A DNA stretch of 64,000 nucleotides from CAYJBH01 sp964370825 (GTDB lineage: Bacteria > Bacillota > Clostridia > Oscillospirales > Ruminococcaceae): assembly GCA_964370825.1 (NCBI GenBank), contig CAYJKY010000012.1, forward strand, positions 13,551-77,550, in the 5' to 3' direction. The notes beneath the pieces were generated by a model. It was not told the origin of the DNA, made no database searches, and worked only from the letters and a program-made list of their open reading frames with translations. Shown here one piece after another: positions 42,766-52,417 of this stretch (its first letter is position 1; each line of letters begins with the position of its first letter). The position numbers were made by a program, and so were the translations under genes.

Positions 42766-42814
42766 TCCTTTAACATAGGTTTTGATTCGACAATAACAAC
42801 AGGGAGAAATTTAT

Positions 42815-43867
42815 ATGTTTTCACCGAATTACCAACGAATTGTTCGAGCGGCAACAAATCAGCAAAATGACATAGTTCCCCTTTACGACCACATTATTTC
42901 ATGGGAAATCATCTCACAAATCACAAACAATCCCGATTTTCCTTCATTAGCGACCGGCAACAAACAAGATTTGGCAGAGTTTTACCGATTGTACGGAAAA
43001 TTTTTGAGTGACATGGAATATGATGTGCTTATTTACGAGGGATGCATTTCCGGTATCTTAGAAGGTGGCGGAGCACTGGGACGTCATATCGACCCTGCAA
43101 TAAAGGATTGGGACGATTTTCGGAGTTATCCTTTTGAAAACATTAAGGAGCGATACTTTCAAACATTTACGCCGCATTTCGAGGCAATACACACCCAAAT
43201 GCCCTCCGGCATGAAGGGTATAGGTGGCGTCGGAAACGGTATTTTTGAGGTGGTACAGGATTTAGTAGGTTATGAAAATCTATGCATCATGCTGTATGAT
43301 GAGCCCGAACTTGTTACCGCATTGTTTCAAAAGCTCGGTTCTGTTATGGCCGACATATGGACGGAATTCGCTCAAAGGCACGGGGACGATTTTTGTGTAT
43401 TTCGCCATGGAGATGATCTCGGATTTAACACACAAACCCTGTTGCCACCACAGGTAATCGAGGAACATATCTATCCGGTTTACAAAAAAATTGTCGACAT
43501 TGCACATAGAAACAATAAACCGTTTCTACTGCACTCCTGCGGTAATCTGTTTGCTGTTATGGACAAGCTGATTGACTATACCGGCATAGATGCAAAGCAC
43601 TCAAACGAGGATGCCATCGCACCGTTTCAGGAGTGGATTGATCGATATGGTGACAGAATTGGCAACTTCGGAGGAATTGATACTGATGTTATTTGTAGTG
43701 ATGACGTTTCGTACGTCAGTAATTATGTGGAAAATGTCTATCGTCAGGCCGAAAACTGTATAGGTGTTGCACTCGGTACAGGAAACTCCGTGCCAAACTA
43801 TGTTTCACTTACCGGATATTTAACCATGAATGAAACTGTACGAAGATTACGTTCGGCATCGAAATAA
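42815..43867 (+). CDS. Uroporphyrinogen decarboxylase (URO-D)-family protein
   Basis: A 350-residue TIM-barrel protein. The pattern FLLHSCGNLF contains the H-x-C-G zinc-thiol-type motif found in corrinoid-dependent methyltransferase relatives (MtaA/CmuA type), rather than the residues of haem-pathway HemE. GFNTQTLLPPQVIEEHIYPVYKKI is a typical family stretch. No corrinoid protein or haem gene is nearby. In sugar-utilisation contexts such proteins are frequent but uncharacterised; perhaps they demethylate a methylated sugar or related compound (inference). AACAGGGAGAAATTTAT precedes the ATG. Its neighbours on both sides are sugar genes in the opposite orientation. Confidence 0.82.
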   Translation: MFSPNYQRIVRAATNQQNDIVPLYDHIISWEIISQITNNPDFPSLATGNKQDLAEFYRLYGKFLSDMEYDVLIYEGCISGILEGGGALGRHIDPAIKDWDDFRSYPFENIKERYFQTFTPHFEAIHTQMPSGMKGIGGVGNGIFEVVQDLVGYENLCIMLYDEPELVTALFQKLGSVMADIWTEFAQRHGDDFCVFRHGDDLGFNTQTLLPPQVIEEHIYPVYKKIVDIAHRNNKPFLLHSCGNLFAVMDKLIDYTGIDAKHSNEDAIAPFQEWIDRYGDRIGNFGGIDTDVICSDDVSYVSNYVENVYRQAENCIGVALGTGNSVPNYVSLTGYLTMNETVRRLRSASK

Positions 43868-43898
43868 CTATATAAACCTTCAAGTTAAAACGGATATG

Positions 43899-45641
43899 TT
43901 ATTCGGATAAAAATGCAAAAACATCTTTACCGAGCTTAATGTTGGTAGATTCAAACACCACAATCTCGTTTTCCCCCTCACGTAACAGTGGTGCAGGAAG
44001 ATAAAGCGGTGTATCCGGTGTGGTTTCACTCCAATATCGACCGAGATTAAATCCGTTAATAAAAACATTTCCTTTGGTCAGACCATATAGTTTGACAAAG
44101 CTATCGGCTAATATTTCCGCCTTAAATCTTCCGCGTAAAAATGTTGGAGTGTTTTGGGCGGTTTTATTTGTCGAAAAGCAAAGCTCACTTATATCTGAGA
44201 GGGTTAGAGGAAACATCTTCCACCCAAAGAGATGTACAGCACCGAGCCTTACTGCCTTCACTCCCTTGCGCTCGCCAATCTCTTTACCAAAATTCACCCT
44301 GCCGAGGTTTTCTACAAGTAGCTCTATTCTTGTGGGTGCATCTTTACTAGTGTTCAAAACAATCTCATCAAAGCGTTCAAGGTGATTGTCAATTACCCCC
44401 TTGAACTCACCATCAACATAGACAACTGCACGATCGCAAAGACCGTCGAGGGAGAGTATTGCCTCGTTGAAATCTGCCTGTACCGTTGTGCTGTAGAGAA
44501 CAAAGCCCGACGGTACATCAAGATGTTCAAAGCTAAGCGGTGCCGCAGACATAAAAATCTTTGATATATTATCAAGGTTATCAAACAGCAAAGCCGATTC
44601 GGTGAAATCCACCCTACCGTATGAATACTTTATGGTATCGGCAACCTCAATTTCATCTGCCTTGCCAAAGCGTTTTTCCAACTCTGCCTTGACTGCATAA
44701 TATTTTTCCGTCATGTCACCGCACTCGGATAGCGGCGAGTCATAGTCATAGCTTGTTACCGTCGGAAGTATTTTACCATCATAGTTTGCACCATTCATAA
44801 AACCGAAGTTGGTTCCGCCATGAAACATATAAAAATTGATGTTCCCATTGTCGTTTAGTATCTCGCCCATCGTTTTGATAACATCATCGGCAGGGCGTGT
44901 ATGATGCTCCTCGCCCCAGTGATCAAACCATCCGTTCCAAAATTCCATACACATAAAGGGGTCGTCATTGCGATATTTATGAAAGATTTCACGCGCCTCA
45001 TCCCCTCGACTTCCGAAGTTACAGGTAGCAAGCACCCCGTCTAGCGTTCCGTTTGTTAGCATATATTCGGTAGGGCCGTCCGATGTGAAATACAGACAAT
45101 CCATGTTGTTTTTTTCGTAGATTGACTTAATCGCTTTTAGGTATTCCTTGTCGTTGCCAAAGCTACCATACTCGTTTTCTATCTGCATTGCAATAACATT
45201 ACCGCCGTTAACCTCAAGGTGCGGGCGAATGATATCACAAAGCTTTTCGTAGTAACGCTCCACCTTGGAGAGATACACCGGGTCAGCACAGCGAAGATTC
45301 ATATCATATTTATGCAACCAGTAAGGAAAGCCACCAAAATCCCATTCGGCACATATGTATGGACCTGGTCGTACAATTGCGTAAAGCCCTACATCTTGCG
45401 CAGTCTGCAAAAATTCACCAATGTTTAAAATGCCTTCAAAATCATATGAGCCTTCAAACTGTTCGTGAAGATTCCAAGCACAGTAACTTTCCACCGTGTT
45501 AAATCCACAAGCCTTAAGTTTGCGAAGCCTATCCTCCCAATATCCCGGCACTACACGAAAATAGTGAATGGCGCCACTAAGTATGTTTATTGGATTGTCA
45601 TGCATATAAAACTGTTTGTTTGAAAATTTTAAGTTTGCCAT
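43899..45641 (-). CDS. Beta-galactosidase, family GH35
   Basis: A 580-residue enzyme without signal peptide. ILSGAIHYFRVVPGYWEDRLRKLKACGFNTVE, then YICAEWDFGGFPYWL and MQIENEYGSFG (acid/base Glu) are family GH35 signatures. FMCMEFWNGWFDHWGE carries the nucleophile Glu, and FYMFHGGTNFGFMNGA follows. Jelly-roll domains complete the C-terminus. It releases terminal beta-galactose in the cytoplasm, so the substrate must be imported. The MarR-family gene lies 40 bases upstream on the same strand. Confidence 0.95.
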   Translation of the reverse strand: MANLKFSNKQFYMHDNPINILSGAIHYFRVVPGYWEDRLRKLKACGFNTVESYCAWNLHEQFEGSYDFEGILNIGEFLQTAQDVGLYAIVRPGPYICAEWDFGGFPYWLHKYDMNLRCADPVYLSKVERYYEKLCDIIRPHLEVNGGNVIAMQIENEYGSFGNDKEYLKAIKSIYEKNNMDCLYFTSDGPTEYMLTNGTLDGVLATCNFGSRGDEAREIFHKYRNDDPFMCMEFWNGWFDHWGEEHHTRPADDVIKTMGEILNDNGNINFYMFHGGTNFGFMNGANYDGKILPTVTSYDYDSPLSECGDMTEKYYAVKAELEKRFGKADEIEVADTIKYSYGRVDFTESALLFDNLDNISKIFMSAAPLSFEHLDVPSGFVLYSTTVQADFNEAILSLDGLCDRAVVYVDGEFKGVIDNHLERFDEIVLNTSKDAPTRIELLVENLGRVNFGKEIGERKGVKAVRLGAVHLFGWKMFPLTLSDISELCFSTNKTAQNTPTFLRGRFKAEILADSFVKLYGLTKGNVFINGFNLGRYWSETTPDTPLYLPAPLLREGENEIVVFESTNIKLGKDVFAFLSE

Positions 45642-45681
45642 ATACTGTATCCTTTCCTAAATACATTCTGTAAAATCGTTT

Positions 45682-46113
45682 CTATCTTCGTTCTTTTTCC
45701 TTTTTTAGGTTTGACGCTATCCTTGTGATAATATCACCCGCTTTCTCTAACTCATCCTGCGAGATATCACTGAATGCTACTCTCCTAAAGTTTAACCGAC
45801 AGTCCTGTGACTTCTTTATTACAGCATCACTTTTTGGCAACAAGGTCAATTTCACAATTTTTTTGTTTTCCGGCATCACCGATCTAGTCAGGTAACCTTT
45901 TTCTATCATTCCCTTAATGGATGCCGAAACATGAGATTTTGTGAAACTTTTCGCAGTTATTATATTCGTCATGGTGTTGAAATCGGGGTTGTCGCTTAAA
46001 AATTGGAGTATGTCAATGTCCATGTAAGTAAGTCCGGTTTCAGACATCAAGTCCTTGAAATAATCGCGCCTAATTGTAGTTATAGTCACAAATAGATCCT
46101 TGAAATATATCAT
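45682..46113 (-). CDS. MarR-family transcriptional regulator
   Basis: A 143-residue winged-helix protein. RDYFKDLMSETGLTYMDIDILQFLSDNPDFNTMTNIITAKSFTKSHVSASIKGMIEKGYLTRSVMPENKKIVKLTLLPKS follows MarR architecture (helix dimer interface, recognition helix, wing). A matching inverted repeat stands at 46170-46183 before the gene, so autoregulation is likely, together with the beta-galactosidase downstream. GGGAAGATATT precedes the ATG. Confidence 0.9.
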   Translation of the reverse strand: MIYFKDLFVTITTIRRDYFKDLMSETGLTYMDIDILQFLSDNPDFNTMTNIITAKSFTKSHVSASIKGMIEKGYLTRSVMPENKKIVKLTLLPKSDAVIKKSQDCRLNFRRVAFSDISQDELEKAGDIITRIASNLKKEKERR

Positions 46114-46169
46114 AATATCTTCCCTATGTCTATTAGCTCTTTTTCAGACAATTTCATATTCGTATTGTA

Positions 46170-46183
46170 GTTCTATTTAGAAC
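46170..46183. promoter_or_regulatory. MarR-type operator
   Basis: Perfect arms GTTCTA and TAGAAC separated by TT, about 57 bases upstream of the MarR start codon. A TTGT/ACAAA flank extends the symmetry. Confidence 0.75.
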
Positions 46184-46363
46184 AAATGTCAATGATATTA
46201 TCGTAAAAAATATGTAAAAAATCTACGGTGACATCATTGTTGTCGAATAATTTGTCAAAATGACTCGGTTGCACGATAAAAGTAGTGAAATGTATTGCAT
46301 TTTGCATATAAAAGTGCGATAATATAAATACATATCGAACCATTAATCACAGGTTATTTACAT

Positions 46364-49300
46364 ATGAAAATATCAATAAAGAAAAAGTTAATCACAATGT
46401 TGGCGGTGGTGACACTGTTTGTTGTTCAGGTAACGATGGTTTGGGGAACCTCTGTTTTACCATTCACGAATTTGAATGCTGATATCGGAATTGCTCCGCC
46501 CGAGTTTGTTGAAATAGTTATTTCTCCGTTGGAAACAAATCGCTACATAGTCGCTAACGGAAACAAACTGTACATTGAAGCTGGCGGTGCAAATACCACG
46601 ATATACTATATGGACGGAGCCTCGAAAAAATATATCAATATTTCCGGTGGAGTTTTCTTTTTTTCCGGTACGCCGAATCCCAGCGATTTTAGTGACTATA
46701 CTATCGTTGCCGGTGGATACTCTACAACTACAGCTGTTTCAGTGCCCTCTACCTCGATTGAGATGACCGGTGGAACTGTTTTGGCGATTTATGGTGGCGG
46801 GCTTTCCAACGGAGCCTCGGCAGTGTCCACCGTAACGGGAGACACCCAAGTTAACATAAGCGGCGGTAATGCTGGTCGCGTCTTTGGCGGCGGGTTAGCT
46901 TTATTTGAAGGCAACTCGGTGGTTTCTTTAAACACCAACCTAAATATTACCGGCACAGCCTCAATCGGCACCGCATACGGTGCCGGCGATAGTTATACAA
47001 CTGTTAGCGGCAGCAGTAACGTTTCGGTAAGTGAAACACCGACAGTTGGATCACTTTATGGTGGTGGCAACTATCTATCGCTTGTTTCGGGAAACACCAA
47101 GGTAGATATATCCGGCGGAACCTTTAATCTTGTGCACGGTGGAGGTAACAACAACAGCTATATTGGCTACACCGGAAAAATTCATTCAACACCATTTGCC
47201 CTAAACAAGAACCCATCACTTGGCAGAGTGGATGTTACGGTAGCAGGTAATGCATCGTTAACAACTCCCCCTCTTACATCACATCAATATCATGGAAGTG
47301 TTGTAGGTGGCGGAAACAAAAATTTTATTAATGCAGACATTAACGTGATCGTAAAGGATAACGTAACAGTTTCTAAAAACATATATGGTGGAGATGTAGA
47401 GCTAAACAGCATCTCCTCTGCCCCCACATTTAATGAATATCTTACAAATGTAGATGGCGACATCTATGTAAGAGTAGAAGGTGGTGCTATTTCGGGTTCG
47501 GTATATGGAGGCGGTCGAAATGATCATGTACTAAACAACACAACAACGCACATAACTTCCGGAAATATCAGTGGAAATGTATTCGGCACCGGTTATCGCA
47601 CCAGCATAGAGGGTAATGCACGTGTCATTATTGATGATGGTATCATAGGCGGAGATGTTTTTGGTGGCGGTGAGATTCTCACACTTGTGGGTTCCAATAG
47701 ATTTGGCGCAGCCGTAGGAGACAGGGGAAATATATCTGTTGAAATTAATGATGGTCAAATTAGTGGTTCAGTTTATGCCGGAGGTAGAATCAATTACTAC
47801 AACTCATATACCGGTGTTTTTGGATACAGAGATATAGGTATAACCATTTCAGGTGGAACGGTTCACGGTTCACTAATCGGAGGCTCACTAATAGAGGCAA
47901 TCCCCGGCGAGACATCGATAGGATCATTAACATCAGCGTTTGGAGATCCATTAGGTAATATAAGCATATTCGCTTTAGACGGAACAGTCAAAAATGATAT
48001 TATAGGCGCAGGTAGCTATGATATTTTTGCGGACGGAAGCTCCACTTCACTGCTTGAAGATAATTTATTCATCTTTGTAAACGACGGTGCGACTGTCGAA
48101 GGAGATGTATATAAACAGCTGTTTGCCGAAGATACGTCTCCTCCTACCGATTACATCGAAGGTACATCTACAGTCGTTATAGAAAACACTTCTACGACGG
48201 TTGCAGAAATTTATGGAGATGTGGGCAATGTTTCCATCGCCGATATATCCTCCGAGATAACTGCAATTTTACGACAGGACAGACAGCCAGGATGGACATT
48301 GGATCACTGGCAGATCAGAGGTAATGTAAGTCTTCCGCTGACGGTAACAAAGAATATTTCAATCGATGCCGAGGAGGAACTCTATATCCCATTATCATCA
48401 AGCCTAATTGCTGAGGAGAGTGGAGCAGATGTTTTTGTAAATAACGGCTTTATAGTTACCCTTCAACCGACTTTAGACATGAGCATCGAAACATCAAACG
48501 TACCAAACGAGAGCAATGTGCAGAGCAGAATTATTCGTGACGATGTAGTTCTATCTGTGGAACTGACAGATGCTGACTATACCGTCGGACAGACCGCAAC
48601 TCCACTGGATGCAACACCTAAGTCGAATCCGCTTTGGGATCTATTACTGAGCGGAGATAAGGTTAGTGTCGACAATGTTTCCTATGAGTGGCAAAAGGAG
48701 AGTGTGCTCCTACCATCCGAGACCGCTGCACTGTATATACCTAAAACCGACTACGTTTCAAGTTTTACCTATACTGTGAATTCCACGGCAAATTATCTTT
48801 TTCAGACTGTGCCGGTCGGCATACTTTCCAACATTGACGGAGGTGATTCCGCCATTATAAATGTAACCGCTGTGCCGATAATTACTCCAACTCCGGAACC
48901 GACACCGACCCCAACACCGACACCGACCCCAACACCGGCACCTGAGCCGGACCCGGAAGATGAGGAGAGCTCGAGTAGCTCCTCTGTACCATCATCCTCT
49001 GCTCCTGCATCATCTTCCTCGACACCGAGTTCTTCAGCACCGTCAAGCTCGTCCACATCTCTACCTCCAACTACGGAAGATGAAGTTGACGACCCGGAAA
49101 TCACACCCGGTGGTGGCGTGACAATTCCACCCGGAGACAGTGGGAATCCTCCGGACAACATTACCATTGGCGGTGATGAGGTGGAAGGCGGCAGCATAAC
49201 GGTCGGGGAGGGGGGAGAGCTGTTGATTTCACCGGAGGCATTTACCGGACTTCCGGACGGTGAGCACATCATAAGGCTTCGCTACGATGGTGTTGATTAT

Positions 49301-49759
49301 GAGACATCTGTGATTGTAGAAGACGGTGTTCCGCAGTCAATAGGTACTCTCTCACGGGCAAGGTCATTCAGTCTTTTTAATCTTATCGTAACTATATTAA
49401 CCCTACTTATACCGATAGTTTATATGATCACGGCAACAAGAACCGCCTGCAAGAATGACGATTATCGCTCGCTGTATCGTAAAAATGACACAGTTAAAAA
49501 ATCTCACGCAAGGCGAACACCCGCTACAATTGCAGGATTAATGATTTTTGTGATTTCACTTGTGTTACTGTTGCTGACTCAAGATTTTACACAACCTATT
49601 GTCATTTTTGATATTTACAGTATTTGGTTTGCAATTCTGCTTGGTACACAGGCGATTATTAAGATTGTTCATTATAACACGTCGAAAAACAATAGCCGCA
49701 ATAAACCAATAGATTACGAGTTACCAATGCAATACTCAGAAAAAGTTACAATACATTAA
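46364..49759 (+). CDS. Large repetitive surface protein with glycine-rich repeats and C-terminal membrane region
   Basis: A 1131-residue protein. An N-terminal hydrophobic segment (about 8-28) acts as signal. Residues about 130-530 are a run of degenerate repeats with the core (V/I)(Y/F)GGG preceded by 'I.GG' turns (VYGGGRNDH, VFGGGEILT, VYAGGRINY), consistent with a parallel beta-helix. A linker of about 60 residues is Pro/Thr (PTPEPTPTPTPTPTPTPAP) and then Ser-rich. The C-terminal 130 residues have three membrane segments at about 1004-1026, 1055-1071 and 1080-1100, and no LPXTG. It is likely an adhesin or surface spine held by its own membrane helices; function unknown. Confidence 0.75.
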   Translation: MKISIKKKLITMLAVVTLFVVQVTMVWGTSVLPFTNLNADIGIAPPEFVEIVISPLETNRYIVANGNKLYIEAGGANTTIYYMDGASKKYINISGGVFFFSGTPNPSDFSDYTIVAGGYSTTTAVSVPSTSIEMTGGTVLAIYGGGLSNGASAVSTVTGDTQVNISGGNAGRVFGGGLALFEGNSVVSLNTNLNITGTASIGTAYGAGDSYTTVSGSSNVSVSETPTVGSLYGGGNYLSLVSGNTKVDISGGTFNLVHGGGNNNSYIGYTGKIHSTPFALNKNPSLGRVDVTVAGNASLTTPPLTSHQYHGSVVGGGNKNFINADINVIVKDNVTVSKNIYGGDVELNSISSAPTFNEYLTNVDGDIYVRVEGGAISGSVYGGGRNDHVLNNTTTHITSGNISGNVFGTGYRTSIEGNARVIIDDGIIGGDVFGGGEILTLVGSNRFGAAVGDRGNISVEINDGQISGSVYAGGRINYYNSYTGVFGYRDIGITISGGTVHGSLIGGSLIEAIPGETSIGSLTSAFGDPLGNISIFALDGTVKNDIIGAGSYDIFADGSSTSLLEDNLFIFVNDGATVEGDVYKQLFAEDTSPPTDYIEGTSTVVIENTSTTVAEIYGDVGNVSIADISSEITAILRQDRQPGWTLDHWQIRGNVSLPLTVTKNISIDAEEELYIPLSSSLIAEESGADVFVNNGFIVTLQPTLDMSIETSNVPNESNVQSRIIRDDVVLSVELTDADYTVGQTATPLDATPKSNPLWDLLLSGDKVSVDNVSYEWQKESVLLPSETAALYIPKTDYVSSFTYTVNSTANYLFQTVPVGILSNIDGGDSAIINVTAVPIITPTPEPTPTPTPTPTPTPAPEPDPEDEESSSSSSVPSSSAPASSSSTPSSSAPSSSSTSLPPTTEDEVDDPEITPGGGVTIPPGDSGNPPDNITIGGDEVEGGSITVGEGGELLISPEAFTGLPDGEHIIRLRYDGVDYETSVIVEDGVPQSIGTLSRARSFSLFNLIVTILTLLIPIVYMITATRTACKNDDYRSLYRKNDTVKKSHARRTPATIAGLMIFVISLVLLLLTQDFTQPIVIFDIYSIWFAILLGTQAIIKIVHYNTSKNNSRNKPIDYELPMQYSEKVTIH
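48896..49065 (+). repeat. Low-complexity Pro/Thr and Ser coding repeat
   Basis: Tandem 'acaccgacc'-like hexamer-to-12-mer units at 48896-48945 code for the Pro-Thr run, followed by tcatcttcc-like serine codons to about 49065. They lie inside the surface-protein gene and are candidates for slippage. Confidence 0.75.
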
Positions 49760-49764
49760 GACTA

Positions 49765-49799
49765 AAGGGATGTGACAAAACAAATGTCACGTCCCTTTA
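49765..49799 (+). terminator. Terminator of the surface-protein gene
   Basis: AAAGGGATGTGAC pairs with GTCACGTCCCTTT (one G-U) around an eight- to nine-base loop; T-rich sequence follows weakly. Confidence 0.75.
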
Positions 49800-49939
49800 A
49801 CTTTGGCTAGATATTCATTTAACTTTAAAAACTATACATCGATTTCAAACAAATTGCCTACTACTTGAGGCGCATTATGTGTGCATATCAATAGATTGCA
49901 TACACTTTAACGTGTTGCTTTTCAAGTTGAAGACTACTA

Positions 49940-51325
49940 TTATTTGAGCAATATTCTTGCCATCTGCACACCCATCACAGACGCCATCATTAACCCACGT
50001 GTCCAACCGCTTGAATCTCCCAAGCAGTAAAGGTTGTCGATACTTGTCTTCAGCGATGAATTCATCTTAACACGATTGCTGTAAAACTTTATTTCGGGTG
50101 AGTATAACAAGGTTTCGTATGCCGCAAAACCCGGAACCACATGGTCGACCGCCTGAATAAAGTTGATAATGTTTGTCATTGCACGGTACGGCATTGCCGA
50201 TGTTATATCTCCGGCTACAGCATCCGGTAAACTCGGACGTACGTTGGAGCGGGAAAGTTCCTCCTGCCAGGTGCGCTTGCCATCCAATATGTCGCCATAG
50301 CGTTGCACAAGTATCCTACCGTCACCTAGCATGTTTGTCAGCTCGGCAACCTTGCGTGCATATTCTATCGGACGGTCAAACGGCTCGCTAAAGTCATGAG
50401 AGCACAGTATTGCAAGGTTGGTATTTCCGGATTTTTTTTCTTTATATGAGTGCCCATTGACAACGGCTAAGTCGCAGTCATAGTTTTCCTGGCTAACAAA
50501 TCCACCGGGGTTTTGACAGAAGGTACGCACCTTGTTTTTGAAGGGGGCAGGGTATCCAATTAGCTTAGATTCATAGAGTACATTATTAACATCCTCCATT
50601 ATCTCGTTACGAACCTCAACGCGAACGCCAATATCTACTGTTCCCGCCTGATGCGCAATGCCATTGTCTCTGCACATTCTCTCTAACCAATCGGCGCCCC
50701 GTCGTCCGGTTGCAACAATAACATGATCGGCTATTATTGCTTCACCATTTTCCAGAACCGCACCGTTACAGCGACCATTATCGATTGAAAGTGATTGTAC
50801 GGATGCCCCAAATCGAAGCTCTACACCCTTCTGCTCTAAAAAGCGTTCGATAGAAAAATATATTTCCTGAGCCTTTTCGGTTCCGAGGTGGCGTATAGGG
50901 CAGTCCACCAATTTAAGCCCTGCTTGAATTGTCCTTTTGCGGATTTCTTTTACCTTATCATCTTTACCGACACCTTCAACATGGGAATCTGCACCAAATT
51001 CAAGATATATATCATCGGTGTATCGAATTAACTCGGCAGTCAGATCATCACCTATCAGCTGTGGAAGGTCTCCTCCAACCTCGGTAGCGAGTGAAAGTTT
51101 GCCATCAGAAAAGGCACCGGCACCGGAAAAGCCGGTTGTAATATGACAGTACGGTTTGCAGGATATGCATACACCTGTTTTACTTTTCGGACAGCTACGT
51201 TTCTCGATTGCTGCACCTTTTTCCATTATTGCAACACTACCGGTGTATCCTTTTTTTATTAACTCCATTGCAGTAAATATTCCGGCAGGACCTGCTCCAA
51301 TAATTAATACATCATATTTTCCCAT
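49940..51325 (-). CDS. FAD-dependent dehydrogenase (COG2509-type)
   Basis: Start ATG 51325 (MGKYDVLIIGAGPAGIFTAMELIKKG, 461 aa); GGAGTTAAC precedes it, whereas the frame also extends to 51388. The dinucleotide motif GAGPAGIFTAMEL is at the N-terminus. Four or more Cys occur in KRSCPKSKTGVCISCKPYCHITTGFSGAGAFSDGKLSL, a conserved stretch of this family. VATGRRGADWLERMCRDNG and the C-terminal YCLGDSSGWTRGLMMASVMG complete it. Enzymatic partner and substrate are unknown. No strong operon partner: next genes are separated by more than 90 bases. Confidence 0.88.
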   Translation of the reverse strand: MGKYDVLIIGAGPAGIFTAMELIKKGYTGSVAIMEKGAAIEKRSCPKSKTGVCISCKPYCHITTGFSGAGAFSDGKLSLATEVGGDLPQLIGDDLTAELIRYTDDIYLEFGADSHVEGVGKDDKVKEIRKRTIQAGLKLVDCPIRHLGTEKAQEIYFSIERFLEQKGVELRFGASVQSLSIDNGRCNGAVLENGEAIIADHVIVATGRRGADWLERMCRDNGIAHQAGTVDIGVRVEVRNEIMEDVNNVLYESKLIGYPAPFKNKVRTFCQNPGGFVSQENYDCDLAVVNGHSYKEKKSGNTNLAILCSHDFSEPFDRPIEYARKVAELTNMLGDGRILVQRYGDILDGKRTWQEELSRSNVRPSLPDAVAGDITSAMPYRAMTNIINFIQAVDHVVPGFAAYETLLYSPEIKFYSNRVKMNSSLKTSIDNLYCLGDSSGWTRGLMMASVMGVQMARILLK

Positions 51326-51417
51326 GTTAACTCCACAATTTTTATTACGCAACAAGAAGGGGCAACTAAATGTTTTGTCACCCCTCATAATAGTCTATAG
51401 CTGTTTTTGAAAACTGA

Positions 51418-52389
51418 TTATGCCCACCACATCTCGGTTAATTTTTCCTTTATAATCATATCTTTTAAGAAAAGTATTGCCTTTTCAAGACCTTCTTCGG
51501 TAGACATTAAGCTGTCCTCATGCTCTATTGAAAGGGCGCCGTCATAGTTCACCTTAGCAAGCATGGATATCATGTCCTTCCATACAGAGGCGTCGTTTCC
51601 ATATCCACAGGAACGGAAAATCCAGGAACGGTTAATTTCATCACCGTAGTGCTTGTTATCCAGAACACCGTTAAGTGCAGTGTTAAACGGGTCGATCTTT
51701 GTGTCCTTTGCGTGGAAATGGAAAATTGCTCCGGCAAGACCTAATGCCTTTATTGATGCAACCGGATCCATACCCTGCCAGAACAGGTGTGAAGGGTCAA
51801 AGTTTACTCCGATGTTATCACCGCAACACTCACGTAGTCGAAGTGCTGTTTCGGTATTGTATACACAGAAACCGGGGTGCATTTCCATTGCAAGTTTAAC
51901 ATCGCCATGCTGTTTCGCAAAGGCATTTTTTTCCTTCCAGTAGGGAATTAGCACCTCGTTCCACTGCCATTCTAATATCTTAGAAAAATCGTCAGGCCAA
52001 GGGCATGTAACCCAGTTTGGATACTTTGAACTCTCGCTATCGCCTGGACAGCCGGAGAAGGTGTTTACAACTCCCACACCAAGTTTTTCAGCAAGGAGAA
52101 TTGCCTTTGTAAGTGCATCATCAAAACTTTTTGCAAGCTCCTTATCGGGGTGTACCGGGTTTGCATGACAGGAAAGTGCAGAGATGATCATGCCATTGTC
52201 TGCAAGTAATTTTTTAAGCTCTTCACATTTAGCGTCATCCTTAAGAAGCACGTCCGGATCAGCATGTGCGGTGCCGGGATAGCCGCCACAGCCAAGTTCA
52301 ACCGACTCCACACCGAGCGGTTTAAGATATTCAACCACCTCTTTAAGTGGTTTGTTTCCCATTAAATTTGTAAGTACACCAAGCTTCAT
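51418..52389 (-). CDS. Sugar phosphate isomerase/epimerase (TIM barrel, larger type)
   Basis: A 323-residue xylose isomerase-like barrel. LGVLTNLMGNKPLKEVVEYLKPLGVESVELGCGGYPG begins the barrel; metal ligands are in LAMEMHPGFCVYN, GVNFDPSHLFWQGMD and FHFHAKDTKID, near the C-terminal LSIEHEDSLM. Probably interconverts sugars or inositol derivatives. AAAGGAATAGAG precedes the ATG, and it follows another isomerase gene by 28 bases, forming a two-gene operon. Confidence 0.92.
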   Translation of the reverse strand: MKLGVLTNLMGNKPLKEVVEYLKPLGVESVELGCGGYPGTAHADPDVLLKDDAKCEELKKLLADNGMIISALSCHANPVHPDKELAKSFDDALTKAILLAEKLGVGVVNTFSGCPGDSESSKYPNWVTCPWPDDFSKILEWQWNEVLIPYWKEKNAFAKQHGDVKLAMEMHPGFCVYNTETALRLRECCGDNIGVNFDPSHLFWQGMDPVASIKALGLAGAIFHFHAKDTKIDPFNTALNGVLDNKHYGDEINRSWIFRSCGYGNDASVWKDMISMLAKVNYDGALSIEHEDSLMSTEEGLEKAILFLKDMIIKEKLTEMWWA

Positions 52390-52417
52390 CTCTATTCCTT
52401 TCTATTGAAAAATTATA

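Noticed and set aside
48802..49272. 156-residue minus-strand frame rich in Gly/Ser/Val
   Set aside because: It is the antisense of the Pro/Thr/Ser stalk repeats in the surface-protein gene.
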